Part shown: positions 1-8,634 of the stretch, piece after piece
Position numbering within the stretch: position 1 is the stretch's first letter
Layout: every line of letters begins with the position of its first letter
Assembly: GCA_003133265.1 (NCBI GenBank)
Contig: PKWQ01000431.1
Location: 1 to 21,170, forward strand
Reading direction: 5' to 3'
DNA: 21,170 bases
DNA from: Acetobacteraceae bacterium
GTDB taxonomy: Bacteria; Pseudomonadota; Alphaproteobacteria; Acetobacterales; Acetobacteraceae
Position numbers and translations under genes: made by a program
Notes under the pieces: generated by a model
Told to the model about the DNA's origin: nothing
What the model saw: only the letters and a program-made list of their open reading frames with translations
Database searches by the model: none

Positions 1-1633
1 GCCCGTCGCGCACGTCGCGCGCGACCTTGGCGGGATCGCGCGCGGTGGGATCGCCCATGCCGCCGCCGCCGGGCAGTTCCAGGATCAGCCGCTCGCCATC
101 GGGGATGATCTGCAGCCCCTTGGTGCGCAGCTTCTGCCCGCCCGACAGCCGCACCACGCCCGGCGCGCCGGACAACCCGCCTTCCCGGCCCTTCGGCGCA
201 TTGGCCACGCGGTCAAAGCTCGCATTGACCGCGAATTCCAGATCGCCCTTGGTGGCGATCACCATCACCTGGCCCATGCCACCGCGGGTGCGCCCGGCGC
301 CGCCGCTATCCTCGCGCAGTTCCTTGCGCCAGATGATGACCGGGGCGACGTTCTCGGTCGCTTCCACCGGCATGGTGCGCACGCCCGACGGGAACGCCGT
401 CGCGTCCAGCCCGTCCAGCGTCGGCCGCGCGCCGGTGCCGCCGGAATTGAAGGTGATGATCTCGAAATCCGACACCACCGGGCGGTTGCTGCGCGCCTGG
501 CCGGACACGCCCGATCCGCCCCGCAGCGGCGGGTTCCACAACGAGGAAGCCCCTTCGGCGACGACGCGCGCCGGGATCGTCTGGTGCAGGCAGCCCATCA
601 TCAGGTCCGGCAGCAGATGGCCGATCACATGGCGCACCGACACCGGATAGGGATGCGGCGCGTTCAGGATGCAGCCTTCCGGGATCTTCATCCGGAACGG
701 CGCCAACGAGGCCCAGTTGTTCGGAATCTCCGGCGCGATCACCACCTTCAGCCCGAAGCTGGCATAGGCGCGCGTGTAGGCCGGCGGCACGTTGATGCCG
801 CGCGAGGACAGGCCGGAGGTGCCGGCGAAATCCACCTCGATCGCGTCATACAGGATGCTCATCTCCGCGCGCAGCGTCACCGGCTCGTCATAGCCGTCGG
901 AGCTGATTTCGTTGCGGAACACCCCGCATTGCAGCTTGGCGATCTCGGCCAGCGTGGCGCGGTGCGAGCTGTCGAAGATGAAGGCGGCCAGCGGATCGAG
1001 GCTGTCCATCGCGAACTCGTCCATCATCTGCACCAGCCGCCGCGCCGCGGCGTCGTTGCAGGCGCACAGCGAGTAGATGTCGCCCTCCAGTTCCACCGGC
1101 AGGCGCGAGCCGGCGCGCATGAAGTCGAAGAAGGTCTCGTTCGGCACGCCCTGGTCGAAGCATTTCAGGACCGGGATGTAGATCCCTTCCTCGAACACCG
1201 ACCGCCCCTCTGGCCCCATGCCGAGGCCGCCCACATCGATCACATGTGCGGTGTTGGCGAACAGCCCGACGATGGCGCCGTCGCGGAACGCGGGCGTGAC
1301 CACGGTCAGGTCGTGCAGATGCCCGGTGCCCAGCCACGGATCGTTGGTGATGTAGTGGTCGCCTTCCCGCATCGTTTCGATGGGAAATTTCTTCAGGAAG
1401 TGCCCCACGCTCTCGGCCATCGAGTTGACGTGACCCGGCGTTCCCGTCACCGCCTGCGCCATCATCCGGCCTTGCAGGTCGAAAATGCCGGCCGACAGGT
1501 CGCCGGCCTCGCGCACCGTGGTGGAGAAGGCTGTGCGGATCATGATCTGCGCCTGCTCCTCCACCACCGCGATCAGACGGTTCCACATGATCTGGCGCTG
1601 GATCTTTGCCAGCGCATCGCTTTCGATGGACAT
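1..1633 (-). CDS. hyuB: HyuB-type hydantoinase / oxoprolinase subunit B, C-terminus cut by window edge
   Basis: The product belongs to the hydantoinase B/oxoprolinase family. It is the partner of HyuA in ATP-dependent opening of hydantoin-like or 5-oxoproline-like rings and is cytoplasmic. I read 544 codons without a stop from an ATG at 1633. Seen: a family-typical N-terminus with REAGDLSAGIFDLQGRMMAQ (residues 41-60), NDPWLGTGHLHDLT (97-110), and a Gly-rich tail ending in GGGMGDPTARDP (about 523-534). That tail normally lies close to the C-terminus, so only a few tens of residues should be missing. The start is set by a strong Shine-Dalgarno (AAGGAG about 8 bases upstream) and by a TGATG overlap in which the hyuA stop shares its last A with this ATG, so translational coupling is likely. 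Substrate cannot be read from sequence: hydantoins, N-methylhydantoin and 5-oxoproline are all possible in this family. Confidence 0.9.
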   Translation of the reverse strand, partial: MSIESDALAKIQRQIMWNRLIAVVEEQAQIMIRTAFSTTVREAGDLSAGIFDLQGRMMAQAVTGTPGHVNSMAESVGHFLKKFPIETMREGDHYITNDPWLGTGHLHDLTVVTPAFRDGAIVGLFANTAHVIDVGGLGMGPEGRSVFEEGIYIPVLKCFDQGVPNETFFDFMRAGSRLPVELEGDIYSLCACNDAAARRLVQMMDEFAMDSLDPLAAFIFDSSHRATLAEIAKLQCGVFRNEISSDGYDEPVTLRAEMSILYDAIEVDFAGTSGLSSRGINVPPAYTRAYASFGLKVVIAPEIPNNWASLAPFRMKIPEGCILNAPHPYPVSVRHVIGHLLPDLMMGCLHQTIPARVVAEGASSLWNPPLRGGSGVSGQARSNRPVVSDFEIITFNSGGTGARPTLDGLDATAFPSGVRTMPVEATENVAPVIIWRKELREDSGGAGRTRGGMGQVMVIATKGDLEFAVNASFDRVANAPKGREGGLSGAPGVVRLSGGQKLRTKGLQIIPDGERLILELPGGGGMGDPTARDPAKVARDVRDG

Positions 1634-3720
1634 CACGCGGTCTCCTTCACCAGCTCGATGTAGCCAAGCCCGTTGATGCCGCCGGTCCAGCCGGGGCCGA
1701 TCAGGGTGGAGGTTTCGTCCTCCGCGATGATCGCCGGGCCGGGAAGACGCACGCCCGGTTTCAGGCTGGCCCGGTCGTAGATCGCCCATTGCGAGACCTC
1801 GCCGGTAACGGTGTCGCGCACCGCCTGGGTGCGGACCGGTTCCGCGTCGGGCACGAACAGCGCCGCCTCGCCGGGCAACGGCACGTCCTCGAGGTCTTCC
1901 GGCACGGTCGCCACCATGACGGCGTAGCTCATGATCTCCACATCCGATCCGGGCACCGGGCGGTCGTAGAAGCGAATATATTCGGCATCGTAGGCAGCGC
2001 GGATCTCCGCCACATCTTCCTCGCCCAGCACCCGCGCCGGCAGCGCGACCGGGATTTCGTGGCCCTGGCCGACATAGCGCATATAGGCGATCCGGTTCTG
2101 GCGCGTCGGCGCGCCGAAGCTGCCCTCGGCGACGACACGCAACGCCTCCGCCTCCATCTCCTCCAGCAGCGCGTTCACCGCCTCGACGTCGAACGTCGAG
2201 AAACGCTGATACAGGCTGCGCACCACCTCGTAGCCCACCGGCGCGCGCAGGAAGCCGATGGCACTGCCGACGCCGGCGCCCGAGGGCACCAGCACGCGGT
2301 TGATGCCGATCTTTTCCGCCACCCGGCAGCCATGCACCGGCCCGCCGCCGCCGAAGGCGATCAGTGTGCGCCCGTCATAGGTCTTGCCGGATTCGATCGC
2401 ATGCACCCGCGCGGCGTTGGCCATGTTCTCATCGACCATCTCGATCACGCCGAGTGCCGCCATCGCCGCGTCCAGCCCGAGCTTGCCGCCGACATGCTCC
2501 ACCAGCGCCGCGTGCGCCGCGTCGGCATCCAGCTTCATGGTACCGCCGGCGAACCGCGCCGGGTCGTAGCGGCCCAGCGCCAGATTGGCATCGGTCACCG
2601 CCGGCTGCGTGCCGCCGCGCCCGTAGCAGGCCGGGCCAGGATCGGCGCCCGCGCTTTCCGGCCCGACGCCGATGCGGCCCATGCTGTCGACATGCGCGAT
2701 CGAGCCGCCGCCGGCACCGATCTCCACCATCTCGATCACCGGGATGCGCAGCGGCAGGCCCGAGCCCTTGCGGAACCGCCCAACGCGCGCGACCTCAAAG
2801 GTGCGCGCGGTCTGCGGCTTGTAGGCATCGATTAGGCAGATCTTCGCCGTGGTGCCGCCCATGTCGAACGACAGCACGTTCTCCACCCCGCATTGCCGGG
2901 CGATGTGGGCGGAGAAGATCGCGCCTCCCGCCGGGCCGCTCTCCACCAGACGGATCGGGAAGCGGCAGGCGGTCTCGATCGTGGTCAGCCCGCCGCCGGA
3001 CATCATCAGGAAGATCGGCGCGGCGACGCCCATGTCCCGCAGATCGGCCTCCAGCCGGCGTAGATAGCGCGCCATCAGCGGCTGCACATAGGCGTTGGCG
3101 GCGGTGGTGGAAAAACGCTCCCACTCGCGCATTTCCGGCGACACTTCCGAGGACAGCGACACCGGCACGTCCGGCAAAGCGGCGGCCAGGATCGTGCGCA
3201 CCCGATGCTCGTGCATCGAATTGACGAAGCCGTGCAGCAGGCCGACGGCGATGCTTTCCACGGCTTCGCGCTTCAGCACCGGCACCAGGGCGCGCACCGC
3301 GTCCTCGTCCAGCGGGCGCAGCACCCGGCCCTCGTTGTCCAGCCGCTCCGGCACCGGCAGGCGCAGATGGCGGGGTACCAACGGCTCGGGCAAGGCGATG
3401 TTGAGGTCGTACTGGTCGTAGCGGCTCTCGTTGCCCATCGCCAGCACGTCACGGAAGCCTTCCGTGGTGATCAGCGCGGTGCGCGCGCCCTTGCGTTCGA
3501 TGATCGCGTTGGTCGCCAGCGTGGTGCCATGGATCACGATGGCGATGTCGGCCGGCTGCAACCCGGCGGTCTTCAGGATGGCGCGCATGCCGGCCATCAC
3601 GCCCTGCTCGGGCGCGGATTGGGTGGTCAGGACCTTTGTTGTGGTGCGTTGGCCCGCGTGTTCGATCGCGAGATCGGTGAAGGTGCCGCCGATATCGACG
3701 GCAAGACGGGCAGAGACCAT
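1633..3720 (-). CDS. hyuA: HyuA-type hydantoinase / oxoprolinase subunit A (ATP-dependent)
   Basis: This 695-residue protein is the ATP-binding subunit of a hydantoinase/oxoprolinase (or related acetone/acetophenone-carboxylase-like) enzyme, cytoplasmic and expected to complex with HyuB. Seen: an ASKHA phosphate-binding start DIGGTFTDL (residues 9-17), IHGTTLATNAI (63-73), ESGPAGGAIFSAHIARQ (260-276) and a second nucleotide-binding strand SFDMGGTTAKICL (284-296), followed by GAGGGSIAHVD and ADPGPACYGRGG, all in family order and at normal length. The C-terminus is complete and overlaps the hyuB start by one base. Upstream is GAGGGA about 9 bases from the ATG. About 100 bases separate it from the carbamoylase-like gene read in the same direction, so a shared transcript is likely. 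Family identity is confident; the exact substrate is not. Confidence 0.92.
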   Translation of the reverse strand: MVSARLAVDIGGTFTDLAIEHAGQRTTTKVLTTQSAPEQGVMAGMRAILKTAGLQPADIAIVIHGTTLATNAIIERKGARTALITTEGFRDVLAMGNESRYDQYDLNIALPEPLVPRHLRLPVPERLDNEGRVLRPLDEDAVRALVPVLKREAVESIAVGLLHGFVNSMHEHRVRTILAAALPDVPVSLSSEVSPEMREWERFSTTAANAYVQPLMARYLRRLEADLRDMGVAAPIFLMMSGGGLTTIETACRFPIRLVESGPAGGAIFSAHIARQCGVENVLSFDMGGTTAKICLIDAYKPQTARTFEVARVGRFRKGSGLPLRIPVIEMVEIGAGGGSIAHVDSMGRIGVGPESAGADPGPACYGRGGTQPAVTDANLALGRYDPARFAGGTMKLDADAAHAALVEHVGGKLGLDAAMAALGVIEMVDENMANAARVHAIESGKTYDGRTLIAFGGGGPVHGCRVAEKIGINRVLVPSGAGVGSAIGFLRAPVGYEVVRSLYQRFSTFDVEAVNALLEEMEAEALRVVAEGSFGAPTRQNRIAYMRYVGQGHEIPVALPARVLGEEDVAEIRAAYDAEYIRFYDRPVPGSDVEIMSYAVMVATVPEDLEDVPLPGEAALFVPDAEPVRTQAVRDTVTGEVSQWAIYDRASLKPGVRLPGPAIIAEDETSTLIGPGWTGGINGLGYIELVKETA

Positions 3721-3821
3721 CCGGTATTGCTTCCCTCGGGCTGGAAAAAGACGCGGCAGTCAACCCCGCCGCCGCTCCGGTGACAAGCGCCTAATCCGCC
3801 ACCCACCGCCCGGTTTTCGTG

Positions 3822-5087
3822 CTACCCGGCCGCTTCCGCCGCCCAGCGCTGCACCACGGCGCTGGCGGCGGCGAAATCTTCCATCCGCATCGCCTCATGC
3901 GGATTGTGGCTGCCGTTCTGGTTGCGCACGAACAGCATCCCGGCCGGGATGCCGGCCTGCGCGAACGCCGCCGCATCGTGCCCGGCACCGGAAGCCATGG
4001 CGCGATAGCCGATGCCCAGCCCCGCCGCCGCGCGCGCCAGACCCGCCTGCACGCCGGCATCCATCGGGCTGGCGACGCTGCCGGTCTCCACGCCGAGGTC
4101 GAAGCGCACGCCGCGTCGCGCCTCGATCCGGGCGACCAGCCGGTGCAGTTCGGCGAATATCGCGTCCACGCTGGCCGGCTCGACGCTGCGCACGTCAAGC
4201 TGGAACCGCGCCTCTCCGGCGATCTTGGTGAAGCCGGCCGCCTCGGTCGTCGCCAGCACGCAGAAGGTGCAGACCAGCGCGTGGCCCCGCGTTTCCAGCG
4301 CCAGCCAGTGCTCGTCCAGCAGGTGCGCCAGCTCCGCCAGCGCGATCGCCGCATCCGCGCGATAGCGGCGCGGCGTGGCGCCGGAGTGATTGTATTCCCC
4401 CAGCACCCGGGCGGCGCGCAGCCGGCGGGAGCCGGGAACGCCGGTGACGATGCCGACCGGCAGTTGCTCCGCCTCCAGCACCGGGCCTTGTTCGATATGC
4501 AGCTCCAGATACGCCGCGACGTTGTGCGCCCCGAGCAGCGACTTGCCCGCGCGCACCGCGTCCGGGTCGAACCCGGCCTCGCGCATATGCTCCGCCAACG
4601 TCCGGCCGCTGTCCTGCCGGCGCACCTCCAGCGCCGCCGCCGGTAGCCGGCCGAGTGCGGCGTGGCTGCCGGGATAGGAGGTCGGGAACCAGGCGCCGGC
4701 TTCCTCGGCACGGACCGCCAGCACGGTGATGTCGCGGGTGGGGGTGAAACCGGCCCGCTGCATCCCCGCCACCGCCGCGAGCCCGGTCAGCACGCCGGCC
4801 GCGCCGTCGAAATTGCCGCCCTGTGGCACGCTGTCCAGGTGACTGCCCAATACCACCCGCTTGGCCGCCCGATCCGTGCCCGGCAGCGTCATCAACAGTT
4901 TGCCGGCGGCATCGTTCTCCACCGTCAGCCCCAGCGCCTCCGCCTCCGCGCGCACCAGGGCGTGGGCGATCTGCTCGCCGCGCCCGTACGCCTCGCGGGT
5001 GATGCCGACGCCGTCGAACGTCTGCTCCCGCAACGCGTCGAACAGGCGTTGGGCCAGGGCGATGTCGGGGGTCAGGTTGGCGCGCAT
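3822..5087 (-). CDS. hyuC: M20-family amidase: N-carbamoyl-L-amino acid hydrolase / allantoate amidohydrolase-like
   Basis: The 421-residue protein is a binuclear-metal amidohydrolase of the hydantoinase/carbamoylase family, which cleaves N-carbamoyl amino acids to amino acid, CO2 and ammonia. Seen: metal-site motifs GSHLDSVPQGGNFDGAAGV (81-99; His83, Asp94), RAEEAGAWF (126-134; Glu128/Glu129), LELHIEQGPVLE (194-205; His197), substrate-side HSGATP (234-239), SGAGHDAAAF (367-375) and SHNPHE (393-398; His394), all intact. AGAGAG sits just upstream of the ATG at 5087. It is the first gene of the run and is followed by hyuA and hyuB, which matches a ring-opening plus decarbamoylation pathway for 5-substituted hydantoins. 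The symbol follows that context. Allantoate amidohydrolase or beta-ureidopropionase are the main alternatives, and sequence alone does not separate them. Confidence 0.85.
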   Translation of the reverse strand: MRANLTPDIALAQRLFDALREQTFDGVGITREAYGRGEQIAHALVRAEAEALGLTVENDAAGKLLMTLPGTDRAAKRVVLGSHLDSVPQGGNFDGAAGVLTGLAAVAGMQRAGFTPTRDITVLAVRAEEAGAWFPTSYPGSHAALGRLPAAALEVRRQDSGRTLAEHMREAGFDPDAVRAGKSLLGAHNVAAYLELHIEQGPVLEAEQLPVGIVTGVPGSRRLRAARVLGEYNHSGATPRRYRADAAIALAELAHLLDEHWLALETRGHALVCTFCVLATTEAAGFTKIAGEARFQLDVRSVEPASVDAIFAELHRLVARIEARRGVRFDLGVETGSVASPMDAGVQAGLARAAAGLGIGYRAMASGAGHDAAAFAQAGIPAGMLFVRNQNGSHNPHEAMRMEDFAAASAVVQRWAAEAAG

Positions 5088-5112
5088 CGATGCTCTCTAT
5101 TCAAGGGGGCCA

Positions 5113-5127
5113 TTCGGGGAACCCGAA
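5113..5127. promoter_or_regulatory. perfect inverted repeat TTCGGG-GAA-CCCGAA in divergent promoter region
   Basis: Two perfect 6-base arms separated by 3 bases lie 26 to 40 bases upstream of the carbamoylase ATG and 93 bases upstream of the divergent dehydrogenase ATG. The placement suits an operator for a dimeric regulator or a small hairpin in the carbamoylase leader. No regulator gene adjoins it, so the function is inferred from position and symmetry only. Confidence 0.4.
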
Positions 5128-5160
5128 CCTGCCCCGCACGCGGCGCTTCCGCAACCGGGC

Positions 5161-5189
5161 TTGATCACGATATCATCGCCACTTCTATC
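5161..5189 (+). promoter_or_regulatory. candidate sigma-70 promoter of the D-2-hydroxyacid dehydrogenase gene
   Basis: A -35-like TTGATC (5161-5166) and a -10-like TCTATC (5184-5189) are separated by exactly 17 bases and would place the transcript start about 25 bases before the ATG at 5220. The -35 matches consensus at 4 of 6 positions and the -10 at 3 of 6, so this is a weak call. Confidence 0.3.
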
Positions 5190-5219
5190 CCGCCGCGCGC
5201 GCATCCCGAGGCTTCATTC

Positions 5220-6182
5220 ATGACAAAACCCGCTTTGCTGATCACCGTGCGGCTGCCGGAACCGGTGAAGGCGCGCGCCGCGCAGGCGTTCGAGGCACGC
5301 TTCGCCACCACCGACACCCCGCGCACCGGCCCGGCCATCGCCGATCTCGCGCATGGCGTGGATGCCATCCTGACCTCGACGATCGAGCGCCTGGATGCGG
5401 CCACCATCGGCGCCCTGCCCGACAGCGTCCGCGCCATCGGCACGTTCAGCGCCGGCTATGACCATATCGACATCGCCGCCGCGCGGGCGCGCGGGATCGC
5501 GGTGTGCAACACGCCCGATGTGCTGTCCGTCGCCACGGCGGAGATCGGCATGCTGCTGATCCTCGGCGCGGCGCGGCGCGTCGGCGAGGGCGAGCGCCTG
5601 CTGCGCGCCGGCGCCTGGAAAGGCTGGTCGCCCGACCTGATGATCGGCATGCAGCTATCGGGCAAGCGACTCGGCATCCTCGGGATGGGCAGCATCGGGC
5701 GCAATCTGGCGCGGATGGCGCGCGGCTTCGGCATGGAAATCCATTACCGCAACCGCACCCGGCTGCCCCCCGAGCAGGAGCTGGGCGCGATCCATCATAC
5801 CAGCGACGACAGTTTTCTCGTGGCCTGCGATGTGCTGAGCATTAACGCGCCGGGAGGTGCGGCGACGCGGCACTGGCTGAACGCGGCGCGCATCGCCCGG
5901 CTGCCGCGCGGCGCGGTGGTGGTGAACACCGCCCGGGGCTCGCTGGTGGACGATGCCGCGCTGATCGCGGCGCTGAAGAGCGGCCATGTCGGCTATGCCG
6001 GGCTGGACGTCTTCGAGGGCGAGCCGAATTTCAACCCCGGCTATCTGGACCTGCCGAACGCGCTGTTGCTGCCGCACATGGGCAGTTCGACCCGGGAGGC
6101 GCGGGAAGCGATGGGCATGTACGCGCTGGACGGGATCGCGGCGGTGCTGGCGGGCCGCACGCCGCCGAATCTGGTGAAGTAG
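5220..6182 (+). CDS. NAD(P)-dependent D-2-hydroxyacid dehydrogenase (glyoxylate/hydroxypyruvate reductase-like)
   Basis: This 320-residue cytoplasmic oxidoreductase interconverts a D-2-hydroxyacid and its 2-keto acid; relatives reduce glyoxylate or hydroxypyruvate. Seen: the Rossmann motif LGILGMGSIGRN (151-162) and the catalytic triad Arg239 (NTARGS), Glu268 (DVFEGEP) and His286 (LLPHMGSST). The HMGSST form is common in the GyaR/GRHPR-like branch. YRNRT at 176-180, after the second beta strand, has Arg where NAD-specific enzymes usually have Asp, which suggests NADPH preference (inference). I chose ATG 5220 because it gives the standard family length and has GAGG 8 bases upstream; the open frame extends upstream of it but that part has no homologous character. 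It diverges from the hydantoin operon, so a role in processing the resulting keto acids is possible but unproven. Confidence 0.88.
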   Translation: MTKPALLITVRLPEPVKARAAQAFEARFATTDTPRTGPAIADLAHGVDAILTSTIERLDAATIGALPDSVRAIGTFSAGYDHIDIAAARARGIAVCNTPDVLSVATAEIGMLLILGAARRVGEGERLLRAGAWKGWSPDLMIGMQLSGKRLGILGMGSIGRNLARMARGFGMEIHYRNRTRLPPEQELGAIHHTSDDSFLVACDVLSINAPGGAATRHWLNAARIARLPRGAVVVNTARGSLVDDAALIAALKSGHVGYAGLDVFEGEPNFNPGYLDLPNALLLPHMGSSTREAREAMGMYALDGIAAVLAGRTPPNLVK

Positions 6183-6207
6183 GCGGGCGGCGGGCCAGCC
6201 GGCTTTC

Positions 6208-8532
6208 CTACGCCACCCGCTGCACCGCCTCCAGGAACGACGCCACCTCGCTTTTCAGCGTTTCGGACTGCGCCGACAGGTTCGTTGCCGCCTCCAGCAC
6301 CTCGCCGGCCTGGGTTCCGGTATGCTCCACCGCCCGCGTGACCAGCGAGATGTTGCTGGTGACCTCCGCCGTGCCGGACGCCGCATGCTGCACGCCGCGC
6401 GCGATCTCCTGCGTCGCCGCGCCCTGCTGCTCGACGGCACCGGCGATGGCGGTGGCGATCTCGCTCATGCGCTGGATGGTCGCGCCGATGGACCGCAACG
6501 CGCCCACCGCGTGGCCCGTCGCGCCCTGCATCGCCGAGATTTGCGCGCCGATCTCCTCGGTTGCCCGCGCGGTCTGGGTGGCCAGCGTCTTCACCTCGCT
6601 CGCCACCACCGCGAACCCCTTGCCGGCCTCGCCGGCCCGCGCTGCCTCGATCGTCGCGTTCAGCGCCAGCAGGTTGGTCCGCGCGGCGATGTCGCCGATC
6701 AGCCGCACCACGTCGCCGATCCGTCCCGCCGCCTCGCTCAGGCCGGTGACGCTGCGATCGGTCGCCGCCGCCTCCTGCACCGCCTGCCCGGCGATGCGCG
6801 CCGATTCCGCCACCTGACGGCCGATTTCCTCGACGGAGGTCGCCAGCTCCTCGGCCGAGGCCGCGACCGACTGCACATTGCTGGACGCTTCTTCCGACGC
6901 CCCCGCCACCGTCAGCGTGCGCTGCCCGGCGTCGCTGGCGGCCTCGCTCATCGCGGTCGCGGTGAACTTCATCGCGTCCGCCGCCTCGCCCACTTCGCGC
7001 GCGATCGCGCCGACCGTCGTCTCGAACCGCTCGACCAGCCGCACCTGATCGGTCAGGACGTTCCAGGTCACCATCGGACCGACATAGGTGCCGTCCCGGT
7101 CGCGGATCGCGGAGACGTTCAGTTCCACCGTCTCCTTTCCGATGCCGAAGCGTAAGCGCCGCGGCAGATTGGCCGGATCGGCCAGCAGCGCCCGCTGCCG
7201 TTCAGGATGCGGGTGGAAAATATCTATGCTCTGCCCGGTAATCTCCTCCGGCGGAACCGGCAGGTGCTCCCTGATCGTCTCCAGCACCCGCGTCGCCGCG
7301 GTATTGACATAGGTGATGCGGAAATCACCGAAGGCTTCGGAGGTCATCACCCCCACCGGGATCTGCTCGATCATCTGGCTGCGCACGAAGGCATCGCGCA
7401 CCACCCCGCGCAGCGCCTCCAACGCCACCGCCATCCGCCCGATTTCATCCTTGCGGTTGGCGAAGCCGATGCTGACCGCCGTCTCGCCGGCCGCCATGCG
7501 CGTCACCACCGCCTGCATCTGCCGGATCGGCCGGGCAATCGCCCGCGCCGTCAGCCAGCCGGACAGGCAGAGCAGGACGGCGATCGCCCCGCCAATCGCC
7601 AGCGTTTGCTGGCGCGCGGCCAAGGAGATCGCGCCCATCTGCTGGCGCAGCGTCTCCGCCCGATCGGTATAGATCTGTACCGCGGCCTGCATGTCATGCT
7701 CGAGTTCATCCTTGCCGGCAGCGAGGTCCCCAGTGGCGAACGACGTCTGCGCGCGCGCGGCATCGAACAGCGCCGCCGAAGCCTGGACCGTCTCAATGCC
7801 GAGCTTGTCGAGTTCGTCGAGGTAGGATTTCCCCTCCGCGGAGACCAGAATCTGACCCAGGACGCCGATGCGGGCTTTCGCCGCCGAGGCGGCCTGATTT
7901 GTCTCGTTTTCCGTCGTGGGATCGCCGGTGGCCAGGAAACGCTGGGTGGCGCTGCGCACCTTGGTCAGACCATTCTGGTAATATGTGAGGTGCTGTTTCG
8001 CCATGCCCATATCGTCCAGCGACAAGCCCTCATGGTCGATCGCGCTCTGCACCCGCGCCAATGCGAAACCGAGAATGGTCTCCAGCGGCATGAACTTGTC
8101 GTCGCGCAACGCGATCGCGTCCACGCGCTGCTGCGCCAGATATTTGATCGAGGCGTCATAGCCGCCGATGCCGCCGAGCGCGGTTTCCAGCGCGGTGCGC
8201 GCATCCTTGTCCTGTTCGTACGCCAGCAGCCCGTTCAGGGCAGCGGCGGCGGCGGTGGCCCGCTGCGTCACCTGTCCGGCACTTACCTGCACAAGTCCGC
8301 GCGTCAGTTCGTTGCGTAACTCGCTGCTGGCCACGGTCATTTCCGAGACGACGGCCAACGCCTGCTTGATCGTCCGTTCCGACGCCATCGCCTCATCGGA
8401 GCGGGCGCGCATGGCGTCGGTCCGGGTCATGCCGCTCAGCACGATGAAGGTCAGCCCCCCAAGCAGCATCAGTGCCGCGACGACGGACACCCCGAGTTTC
8501 ATGGCGATGGACAGGTTGCGAAGCAGGCGCAT
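6208..8532 (-). CDS. methyl-accepting chemotaxis protein with HAMP, PAS and signalling domains
   Basis: This inner-membrane chemoreceptor of 774 residues passes a stimulus to CheA/CheW. Seen in order: TM1 about 12-35; a periplasmic, largely helical sensor region about 36-310; TM2 about 312-329 (ending LLCLSGWLTA); HAMP about 329-381 (IARPIRQMQ...NRKDEIGRM); a PAS-like domain about 386-501 (IEQIPVGVMTS, ITYVNTAA, ELNVSAIRDRDGTYVG); and the methyl-accepting coiled coil about 510-774, whose hairpin tip near 613-651 contains ARTNLLALNATIEAARAGE and KGFAVVASEVKTLA. The C-terminus (EAVQRVA) has no NWETF-like CheR-docking pentapeptide. I prefer ATG 8532, placing a charged MRLLRN before TM1, over an in-frame TTG at 8565; AGAGG lies upstream. 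No other che genes are in the window, so the partner array and ligand are unknown. Confidence 0.93.
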   Translation of the reverse strand: MRLLRNLSIAMKLGVSVVAALMLLGGLTFIVLSGMTRTDAMRARSDEAMASERTIKQALAVVSEMTVASSELRNELTRGLVQVSAGQVTQRATAAAAALNGLLAYEQDKDARTALETALGGIGGYDASIKYLAQQRVDAIALRDDKFMPLETILGFALARVQSAIDHEGLSLDDMGMAKQHLTYYQNGLTKVRSATQRFLATGDPTTENETNQAASAAKARIGVLGQILVSAEGKSYLDELDKLGIETVQASAALFDAARAQTSFATGDLAAGKDELEHDMQAAVQIYTDRAETLRQQMGAISLAARQQTLAIGGAIAVLLCLSGWLTARAIARPIRQMQAVVTRMAAGETAVSIGFANRKDEIGRMAVALEALRGVVRDAFVRSQMIEQIPVGVMTSEAFGDFRITYVNTAATRVLETIREHLPVPPEEITGQSIDIFHPHPERQRALLADPANLPRRLRFGIGKETVELNVSAIRDRDGTYVGPMVTWNVLTDQVRLVERFETTVGAIAREVGEAADAMKFTATAMSEAASDAGQRTLTVAGASEEASSNVQSVAASAEELATSVEEIGRQVAESARIAGQAVQEAAATDRSVTGLSEAAGRIGDVVRLIGDIAARTNLLALNATIEAARAGEAGKGFAVVASEVKTLATQTARATEEIGAQISAMQGATGHAVGALRSIGATIQRMSEIATAIAGAVEQQGAATQEIARGVQHAASGTAEVTSNISLVTRAVEHTGTQAGEVLEAATNLSAQSETLKSEVASFLEAVQRVA

Positions 8533-8584
8533 GACGGTGAAGCCTCTGATTATGGCGATAACCAAAGTGCAGGCGCATGCTTAA

Positions 8585-8601
8585 CCGGCGGTGAAAGCCG
8601 G
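8585..8601 (-). terminator. short hairpin between permease-like gene and chemoreceptor
   Basis: A 5-base stem CCGGC/GCCGG with a 7-base loop lies 34 bases past the stop of the permease-like gene and 53 bases before the chemoreceptor ATG. In the minus direction it is followed by TTAAGC rather than a T run, so it would be at best a weak terminator. Confidence 0.25.
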
Positions 8602-8634
8602 CGGGCAGGATGAAGGATCGGAGACGCGGCGCGA

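Noticed and set aside
888..1586. Minus-strand open frame within hyuB
   Set aside because: It is in a different frame from the conserved HyuB reading and has no recognisable motif.
584..2835. Long plus-strand open frames across the hyuB/hyuA region
   Set aside because: They are Arg/His/Gln-rich antisense shadows of well-conserved hyuA and hyuB, a common effect of GC-rich third positions.
3791..4711. Second minus-strand frame overlapping the M20 hydrolase, and the opposite-strand frame 3819-4646
   Set aside because: The M20 frame carries all metal-site motifs; the others are low-complexity shadows.
5161..5175. Possible second FNR-like site TTGATCACGATATCA
   Set aside because: Only the first half-site fits; the second arm is displaced. 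It reads better as a -35 element.
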